Assembly: GCA_030410095.1 (NCBI GenBank)
Contig: JAUFRC010000001.1
Span: forward strand, 1,686,501-1,750,500
Direction of reading: 5' to 3'
Source: Paracoccus cavernae
GTDB taxonomy: Bacteria > Pseudomonadota > Alphaproteobacteria > Rhodobacterales > Rhodobacteraceae
DNA: 64,000 nucleotides
Shown piece after piece: positions 56,530-64,000 of the stretch (positions within the stretch are counted from its first letter, which is position 1; every line of letters begins with the position of its first letter). Below the pieces are notes generated by a model. It saw only the letters and a list, made by a program, of their open reading frames with translations, ran no database searches and was not told the DNA's origin. The translations under genes were made by a program, and so were the position numbers.

Positions 56530-57117
56530 ATGCGCCGCGCCACGATCATCCGCGAGACAGCCGAAACCAAGATCGAGGTCACGCTCGACCTCGACGGGAC
56601 CGGCCGTTACGACAACCAGACCGGCGTGGGCTTTTTCGATCACATGCTCGACCAGCTGGCACGCCATTCGCTGATCGACATCAGCGTCCGCGCGACCGGA
56701 GACCTCCATATCGACGATCACCACACGGTCGAGGATACCGGCATCACCATCGGTCAGGCACTGGTCAAGGCTTTGGGCGACAAGCGTGGCATCCGCCGCT
56801 ACGGCGCTTTCAACCTTGCGATGGACGACACCCAGATCCGCGCGGCGCTGGATCTGTCGGCACGGCCCTATCTGGTCTGGAACCTCGATTTCCCGACCCA
56901 GAAAATCGGCCAGTTCGACACCGAGCTGGTGCGCGAGTTCTTTCAGGCGCTCTCGACCCATGGCGGGATCACGCTCCATATCGACCGCATCCACGGCTTC
57001 AACAGCCACCACCTTGCCGAAGCGACCTTCAAGGCGGTGGCGCGGGCCCTGCGCGAGGCGGTCGAGCCCGATCCGCGCATGGCGGGCGTGCTGCCCTCGA
57101 CCAAGGGTGCTTTGTGA
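56530..57117 (+). CDS. hisB: Imidazoleglycerol-phosphate dehydratase
   Basis: Sixth step of histidine synthesis, manganese enzyme. The 195 residues are intact with [40 protein letters not shown] and [18 protein letters not shown] providing the metal-binding histidines. This is the short monofunctional form. The start at 56530 ([10 protein letters not shown]) has GAGGG before it; upstream in-frame codons lack homology. Its stop overlaps the hisH ATG (TGATG). Confidence 0.96.
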   Translation: MRRATIIRETAETKIEVTLDLDGTGRYDNQTGVGFFDHMLDQLARHSLIDISVRATGDLHIDDHHTVEDTGITIGQALVKALGDKRGIRRYGAFNLAMDDTQIRAALDLSARPYLVWNLDFPTQKIGQFDTELVREFFQALSTHGGITLHIDRIHGFNSHHLAEATFKAVARALREAVEPDPRMAGVLPSTKGAL

Positions 57118-57752
57118 TGCGGGTTGCGCTGGTCGATTACGAAAGCGGCAACCTCCATTCCGCGGCAAAGGCGCTGATCCGCGCGGGCAACGAAGCCGGT
57201 GTGACGGTCGAGGTGACAGCGGATCCGCGTGTCGTCGCCGCTGCCGACCGCATCGTTTTGCCCGGTGACGGCGCTTTTCCGGCCTGCCGCGAGGCTTTGG
57301 GCGCGGTGCCCGGCATGATCGAGGCGCTCGAAGAGGCGGTTACCCGCCGCGCAGTACCCTTTCTCGGGATCTGTGTCGGCATGCAGATGCTGGCCGAGCG
57401 CGGGCACGAGTACCGCCTGACCGACGGTCTGGGCTGGATCGGTGGCGAGATCGTCGCAATCGCGCCGGCAGATCCCGCGCTGAAAGTGCCGCATATGGGC
57501 TGGAACGATCTGCACCTGCACCGCCCGCATCCGGTTCTGGACGGGATCAAGGACGGCGATCACACCTATTTCGTCCATAGCTGGCAGTTCGCGGTCAGCG
57601 ATCCTGCCGATCTGATCGCCTCGGTCGATTATGGCGGACAGGTCACCGCGATCGTCGGGCGCGACAATGTCGTCGGCATGCAGTTCCACCCCGAGAAATC
57701 CCAAGCCGTCGGCTTGCGGCTGTTGACAAATTTCCTGCGCTGGCAGCCCTGA
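57117..57752 (+). CDS. hisH: Imidazole glycerol phosphate synthase subunit HisH
   Basis: Class I glutamine amidotransferase supplying ammonia to HisF. The nucleophile Cys is in FLGICVGMQMLAERG, and the His/Glu of the triad are in [30 protein letters not shown] and LPGDGAFPACREAL are typical. The 211 residues are intact and start at ATG 57117, overlapping hisB. Confidence 0.96.
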   Translation: MRVALVDYESGNLHSAAKALIRAGNEAGVTVEVTADPRVVAAADRIVLPGDGAFPACREALGAVPGMIEALEEAVTRRAVPFLGICVGMQMLAERGHEYRLTDGLGWIGGEIVAIAPADPALKVPHMGWNDLHLHRPHPVLDGIKDGDHTYFVHSWQFAVSDPADLIASVDYGGQVTAIVGRDNVVGMQFHPEKSQAVGLRLLTNFLRWQP

Positions 57753-57753
57753 C

Positions 57754-57796
57754 GAAAAGGCCGGAGGCTTTGCGCCCCGGACCCCGCAGGATATTT
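57754..57796 (+). repeat. Intergenic element with AGGATATTT end (copy 2)
   Basis: Immediately after hisH, GGCCGGAGGCTTTGCGCCCC is followed by GGACCCCGCAGGATATTT. It resembles the element at 24528-24562 and the common Rhodobacteraceae intergenic pattern. In this position it could be a 3' stabilising or weak terminating element for hisBH. Confidence 0.45.
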
Positions 57797-57826
57797 CGCC
57801 ATGAAAGTTGGTTTGGACGCGCCGGC

Positions 57827-58212
57827 TTATTGCGCGCGACGCCAGGTCTGGGTCTTGCAGAAGACCGTGACACAGCCCGAAACGCTGAGCGTATTGCCCT
57901 TGAGCGTCATTTTCGACTTGTAGGTCTTGTCGGCGCCCGGGTCCCAGATCGTGCCGCCCGAAAAGAATTGTCGCCGTTGTCGTTCATATTGGCGACGATA
58001 TTTTTGCCCGTCGCATTGCTCGCGATCTCGTTGCCGCTCTTGTCGAAGGAGCGGACGAGCTTGCCGCAATACTTGCCGCCGCAATCGTAGAATTCGACCA
58101 TGCCGATATGGCCCTGGTCATTGGCCTGTGTCTGGAAGATCCCGCTGATTCCATCGGCTTGCGCCATGCCTGCGGTCAGCGCCATGACGGCTGCGTAAAG
58201 ATAAGCTTTCAC
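57827..58212 (-). CDS. DUF2147 exported protein (one frameshift)
   Basis: Small secreted protein. The GTG at 58212 has GGGAGG 6 nt upstream and opens a signal peptide (KAYLYAAVMALTAGMAQ, cleavage near ADG). The family pattern follows: GISGIFQTQANDQGHIGMVE, YCGKLVRSFDKSG, and after a break near 57962 IWDPGADKTYKSKMTLKGN and VSGCVTVFCKTQTWRR. About 129 residues with several cysteines. It interrupts the his genes on the opposite strand, so it has its own promoter in the 200 nt before hisA. Function is unknown. Confidence 0.85.
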
Positions 58213-58411
58213 GATTTCCTCCCGATGAAGCCTTCCCTGACAGGAAGGATGCGGCTGCTGGCGGCTTGCGATCAACTGTAACGTCGGGTCCCGCAAGCGC
58301 GCCAAACGCGACAATCGCGGCGGCGGGGGTTTGATGAAGGCGCGGGGATGTGGCAAGGGGATTGAAAAGGGGCCGTGGCCCTTGCCGCAAGGCATTTTCA
58401 GGAGAGATGCG

Positions 58412-59122
58412 ATGATCCTTTACCCCGCGATCGACCTCAAGGACGGCAATTGCGTGCGGCTCTTGCGCGGCGAAATGGATGCGGCGACGGTTTTCGGGAC
58501 CGATCCGGCAGCTCAGGCACGCGCGTTTCAGGATGCGGGCGCGGAATGGCTGCATCTCGTCGATCTGAACGGCGCTTTCGCGGGTCATCCGGTCAATGGT
58601 GCGGCAGTCGAGGCCATTCTGGCCGCGACCTCGATCCCCGCGCAGCTGGGCGGCGGCATTCGCGATATGGCCACGATCGGGGCATGGATCGAGCGCGGCC
58701 TCTCGCGCGTCATTCTGGGCACGGTCGCGGTCGAGAATCCTGCGCTTGTGCGCGAGGCGGCGGGTGCCTTCCCCGGCAAGATCGCGGTGGGCATCGACGC
58801 GCGCAAAGGCAAGGTCGCGACGCGCGGCTGGGCCGAGGAGACCGATGTCGATGCGACCGATCTCGCGCGGCAGTTCGAGGACGCGGGCGTCGCCGCGATC
58901 ATCTATACCGACATCGACCGCGACGGCGCGATGGGCGGGCCGAACACCGCAGCGACCGAGGCTTTGGCCCGTGCCGTCTCGATCCCCGTGATCGCTTCGG
59001 GCGGGGTATCCTCGATGGAGGATCTGGCCGCGCTCAAGGCAACCGGCGTGATCGCGGGCGCGATTTCGGGGCGCGCGCTTTACGACGGCGCGATCGATCT
59101 CGGCGCGGCGCTCGCCTTTTGA
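58412..59122 (+). CDS. hisA: Phosphoribosylformimino-AICAR ribotide isomerase
   Basis: TIM-barrel isomerase, fourth step of histidine synthesis. The 236 residues are intact: [20 protein letters not shown] with the catalytic Asp, [20 protein letters not shown] and [14 protein letters not shown] with the second Asp. The start at 58412 follows a GAGAGATGCG ribosome site. Together with hisF it shows the HisA/HisF half-barrel repeat. Confidence 0.96.
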   Translation: MILYPAIDLKDGNCVRLLRGEMDAATVFGTDPAAQARAFQDAGAEWLHLVDLNGAFAGHPVNGAAVEAILAATSIPAQLGGGIRDMATIGAWIERGLSRVILGTVAVENPALVREAAGAFPGKIAVGIDARKGKVATRGWAEETDVDATDLARQFEDAGVAAIIYTDIDRDGAMGGPNTAATEALARAVSIPVIASGGVSSMEDLAALKATGVIAGAISGRALYDGAIDLGAALAF

Positions 59123-59136
59123 AGTAAGGCTCGGAG

Positions 59137-59534
59137 ATGGTCGCCCTTCTCGAAGTGCTGGCCGTCACCTCGCCGATCTGGATCATGTTGCTGCGCCATT
59201 TCGCGCTCGCGCGAGTGGCGCGGCTCGGGCTGGCCGTCATGGCGGTTTGCGCGGGTCTCACCTTTTCCTCGATGGTGTTTCTCGGTGCGGTCTGCGCGCC
59301 CGCGCAAGACCTGACCTATGGGCCGGCCCAATGCCCGAGCCTGCCCGTCCCGCTGATCAACGCGCTGGTCTTCCCGATGCTGTTCGGGATCATCGCCTTC
59401 GTGATCTGGGCGCCCGCCCTGCTCGCCCTCGTCCTTCTGACCGAGGGTCATGCACGATATACCGCCCAAAAGCGGAACGCCGAAAAGAGCGGCGATGCCG
59501 CACCATCCCTTTCCCCGACGCACCGAAGGATTAA
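59137..59534 (+). CDS. Unrecognised small membrane protein between hisA and hisF
   Basis: About 130 residues with three hydrophobic segments ([58 protein letters not shown]) and one cysteine pair. I do not recognise the family. The frame runs without a stop into hisF, giving one 393-codon open frame. A single lost base near 59490 would instead let it end at the TAA at 59532-59534 (tail DAPKD). Since the window is full of such losses and hisF has its own strong ribosome site, I prefer two genes. GGAG precedes the ATG at 59137. Confidence 0.6.
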
Positions 59535-59556
59535 GTCAGTCCTGTCAGGAGGCCCC

Positions 59557-60314
<758 letters not shown>

Positions 60315-60318
<4 letters not shown>

Positions 60319-60629
60319 GCGACAATGCCCTGACCCGTCTGGCCGCGACCATCGACGCGCGCCGTGGCGCCGATCCCAAGGAAAGCTGGACCGCCCAGCT
60401 TCTGGCGAAAGGCCCCGAAAAATGTGCCGAGAAATTCGGCGAGGAAGCGGTCGAAGCGATCATCGAGGCCGTCAAGGGCGACCGTGGGCGGCTGACCTCC
60501 GAAGCGGCCGATGTGCTCTACCACCTGCTGGTGATGCTGGCCGCGCGCAATGTCTCGCTCGACGCGGTTCTGGCCGAGCTCGAACAGCGCGAGAGCCGCT
60601 CGGGCATCGCCGAAAAGGCCGCGCGCTGA
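60315..60629 (+). CDS. hisE: Phosphoribosyl-ATP pyrophosphatase
   Basis: Second step of histidine synthesis. The 104-residue all-helical enzyme has [33 protein letters not shown] and [19 protein letters not shown], the MazG-like metal-binding E-x-x-E/D pattern. It is intact and coupled to hisF by ATGA. HisI is separate and not in the window. Confidence 0.95.
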
Positions 60630-60656
60630 TCATCAGCCGCGCCGCTGCCCCTCGCG

Positions 60657-61638
60657 TCAGTTGAGGAGCAGGCGAAAGCGCATGCCGCCAAGGCCGTCGC
60701 GCAAAGCGTCGGTGTTGGTCGTGCCTTCGCGGGTGTCGGGAAGCGGGCGGACCATGACCGGCCGTTCGGCGACAAAACCCGAATGCAGGAACAACCGTCG
60801 CGCCGCGCGGTTTTCCATGGCGACATCGGCCCAGATCGAACCCAAAGCATAGCGGTCGCCAAGCTCTGTGCAGACGGCGGGCAGCACTTCGGTACCGATG
60901 CCGCGGCCGCGGATCTCGGGGACAGCCAGATCGCCAGTGCTGGCTCGCGCCCGGACCGATTTCGATCAGCCCGACCGGCCGCCCGCCGGAGCTGATCCTG
61001 AGCATGCTGGCGCCCTGCATCCCCGAGAAATGCGCGACCATGCCGCGCGCCTGTTCCGCGGCCTTGAAGTCCAAAAGCCCGCCGAGCGCGAGGCCCGGCA
61101 CGATCCGCGACAGCCCGCCGCCGCTCGGGACTGCGACGCGCTCGATGACGCAGCGCGGTGTCGAGATGATCAGGGCCGCCTCGCCGCGAAATCCGCAGCT
61201 TCCAGACGGTGGAGCAACAGCAGCCCGTCCTGTTCCGGATCGACCGTCCCGCTGGCCCCCTCGAGCTTGAAGCCGAGACGCTCGAGCGTGGCGCGCATCG
61301 CGCTGTTCGACAGCTGCGTGCGCGCATAGGCGACCTCGGCCCCGCTGGCGAAATAGCGCGACAGGGCCAGCGTGCCCGCGCGCAGGGCCACGCCTTTGCG
61401 CCGGTAAGGGCTGCCCACCCAGAAACCGACCTCGGGTGCGGCTATCACCAAACCGGCAAAATGCCCGTCCACCCTGATCGCGAATTCCCCACGCCCGAGG
61501 GATCGGGCGCGGGATCTTTCTCGCCGCGATCATGGGGAAAGGGAAAGGAGCTGAGCCAGCTCGAGAAAAAGGATCCGTCATCGCAAGAGCGATTGCAGAC
61601 GTGTCGGCTGCCTGAGGTCGAGCAAGCGTTACACGCAT
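60657..61638 (-). CDS. Protein with two GNAT acetyltransferase domains (about three frameshifts)
   Basis: Two GNAT folds appear in a row. The first (about 61500-61195) has HFAGLVIAAPEVGFWVGSPY with RRKGVALRAGTLALSRYF and SNSAMRATLERLGFKLEG. The second (about 61195-60657) has GGRPVGLIEIGPGAS, EIRGRGIGTEVLPAVCTELG and ENRAARRLFLHSGFVAERPV, ending MRFRLLLN. Breaks near 61500, 61195 and 60950 join them. The start at 61638 (MRVTLARPQAADTSA) is a best guess. Whether it is one fused protein or two genes depends on the break near 61195. Substrates are unknown. Confidence 0.7.
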
Positions 61639-61666
61639 CTGACGGATCCTTCGCCTCCCAGCTAAC

Positions 61667-62857
61667 TCATTTTCCGGGGACCGCGACGATCTGGACCTGC
61701 CCGCCTTCGGCCGAAAGCGCGATCTCGCCGCGCGCCAGACGCAGGGCGTCATTGCCGAAAACCTCGGCGCGCCAACCGGCAAGGGCCGCCAGATCACGCC
61801 CGCCCGAGGCGATCGCATCAAGATCCGAAGCCGAGGCGATCAGCTTGGGCGCAACATCCGCCGCATCCGATTTCGCCTTGAGCAGGACGCGCAAAAGATC
61901 GGCAAGCGCAGCATTGCCCGGACGGCCCGGCTCTTCTTGCGTGGCTTTCGGCATATCCTTGGATCTGATACCCGCCTTGACCGCCGCCAGAATGCCGTTC
62001 GCGATCTCGCCCTTGCGGGCCTCGCGCAGCAAGAGCCGCGACTTGCCGAGATCGGCCTCGCTTTGTGGACGGGTCGAGGCCAGCTCGATCAGCGCATCAT
62101 CCTTGAACACCCGCGAACGCGGGACATCGCGTTCCTGCGCATAGGCCTCGCGGAAGCGCGCCAGCTCGCGCACCACCGAAAGGAACTTGGGCGAGCCGGA
62201 CCGCGTCCGCACCCGCTCCCACGCCTCTTCGGGGCGGTTGATATAGGTCTCGGCATTCAGCAGAACGCCGACCTCTTCCTCCACCCAGGCCGAGCGGCCG
62301 GTCTTGACCAGCTGGGCGGCAAGGAATTCGTAGATATTGCGCAAATAGGTCACATCGGCCAGCGCATAGGTCGCCTGGTCATCCGACAACGGACGGCGCG
62401 ACCAATCGGTGAAACGGCTCGATTTGTCGAGCTGGTGACGCGCGATCTTCTTGACCAGAGTCTCGTAGCCGACCTGCTCGCCAAAGCCGCAAACCATGGC
62501 CGCGATCTGGGTGTCGAACAGCGGATCAGGCAGAACGCCGGCGTCGTGGAAGAAGATTTCCAAATCCTGACGCGCCGCATGAAAGACCTTCACGGTCTCG
62601 CGGTGGCGGAAAAGATCATAGAGCGGCTCGAGCGAGATATCGCCCACCAGCGGATCGATCAAAACCGCGCGGCCTGCCGAATTCTTGCCGGTGCCCGCCG
62701 GCGGCAGTGCCGCCTGAATGAGACAAAGCTTGGAATAATAGGTCCGCTCGCGCAGGAATTCGGTATCCAGCGTGACATAGGGCTGCTCTTTGGCCTGCGC
62801 ACAAAACGCAGCCAATTCCTCGGTCGTGGTTATCGTCTCGACTTCTTGTGCGGACAT
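61667..62857 (-). CDS. rnd: Ribonuclease D
   Basis: DEDD-type 3'-5' exoribonuclease of tRNA 3' maturation. Exo I is VTLDTEFLRERTYYSKL, exo II KVFHAARQDLEIFFHDAG, exo III DQATYALADVTYLRNIYEFL. The HRDC-type C-terminal region (FREAYAQERDVPRSRVFKDD) follows. The frame is intact. The start at 62857 (MSAQEVETI) has AAAGG about 9 nt upstream and avoids a 28-residue unsupported tail. 396 residues. Confidence 0.94.
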   Translation of the reverse strand: MSAQEVETITTTEELAAFCAQAKEQPYVTLDTEFLRERTYYSKLCLIQAALPPAGTGKNSAGRAVLIDPLVGDISLEPLYDLFRHRETVKVFHAARQDLEIFFHDAGVLPDPLFDTQIAAMVCGFGEQVGYETLVKKIARHQLDKSSRFTDWSRRPLSDDQATYALADVTYLRNIYEFLAAQLVKTGRSAWVEEEVGVLLNAETYINRPEEAWERVRTRSGSPKFLSVVRELARFREAYAQERDVPRSRVFKDDALIELASTRPQSEADLGKSRLLLREARKGEIANGILAAVKAGIRSKDMPKATQEEPGRPGNAALADLLRVLLKAKSDAADVAPKLIASASDLDAIASGGRDLAALAGWRAEVFGNDALRLARGEIALSAEGGQVQIVAVPGK

Positions 62858-63077
62858 CCGCCGTGGCCTTTCGAATTTGGGCGGGTCGTCCGCCAACTTT
62901 TGCTCAATTCGCGCTCGTGCAAAAGCAGATTTGATCAACAAATATCAAGAAGGCCGTGCGCGTGACCCGCTTTTCAACTCTCAGATGTCGGCGCAGTGGT
63001 GATTTCCCGCAACAGCCACGTTGCGGAATTGTGACGACCGGCGAAGCAATGCCCCGCCGGTCGCCAGATCTGTTCGC

Positions 63078-64000
<923 letters not shown>

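Overview
The window is GC-rich, gene-dense chromosomal DNA of an alphaproteobacterium of the Rhodobacteraceae, probably Paracoccus or a close relative. The main evidence is the aa3 oxidase cluster (ctaC, ctaB, a small membrane protein, ctaG, ctaE, SURF1), whose subunit II closely resembles the Paracoccus denitrificans protein as I remember it. Supporting evidence is the ZauP/ZapA pair, the alphaproteobacterial PstA with an N-terminal insert, and the GCHY-IB type FolE2.

Layout, left to right: 1-5.6 kb, UvrD helicase (3' end outside), folE2, metZ with a structured leader, and yciB. 5.8-10.3 kb, a secreted DUF1223 protein diverging from acnA. 10.6-13.6 kb, a decayed IS5-family transposase, a LysE-type exporter, an unknown secreted protein and rpsD. 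14.1-19.1 kb, an exported nucleosidase, an IscA-type protein, tpiA and metNIQ. 19.2-25.2 kb, a CoA-transferase, a VOC dioxygenase, doxX diverging from a lysR gene, an FAD-linked dehydrogenase and a RimJ-like acetyltransferase. 25.2-32.4 kb, M16 peptidase, thrC, SURF1 and the cta genes in one leftward run. 32.5-37.5 kb, tldD, dprA and an OmpA-family protein with a long repetitive acidic stretch. 37.6-43.6 kb, the complete pstSCAB-phoU-phoB locus. 44-47.6 kb, aroC, a DadA-like oxidase and an MFS transporter. 47.7-55 kb, carB and the sulfate importer sbp-cysT-cysW-cysA. 55.4-60.6 kb, zauP-zapA diverging from hisB-hisH-hisA-hisF-hisE. 60.7-64 kb, a double-GNAT protein, rnd and the 3' part of tgt.

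The content is almost entirely housekeeping: nutrient import (phosphate, sulfate, methionine), amino-acid synthesis (Met, Thr, His, aromatics), central metabolism, respiration and division. I found no CRISPR array, prophage, tRNA gene, secondary-metabolite cluster or defence island, and no convincing new multi-gene system.

The dominant anomaly is that about 33 of some 58 genes carry one or more frameshifts. Every junction I examined closely, except those in the DUF1223 gene, looks like loss of a single base, usually from a short homopolymer run. Many of the affected genes are essential or strongly conserved (carB, tpiA, ctaC, thrC, tgt), so uncorrected sequencing error is far likelier than mass pseudogenisation. 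I annotate such genes as CDS spanning all their frames and give approximate break positions. The most interesting non-coding signals are the metZ leader, a 20-bp palindrome before carB, a 13-nt inverted repeat before pstS, and helically phased repeats before acnA.
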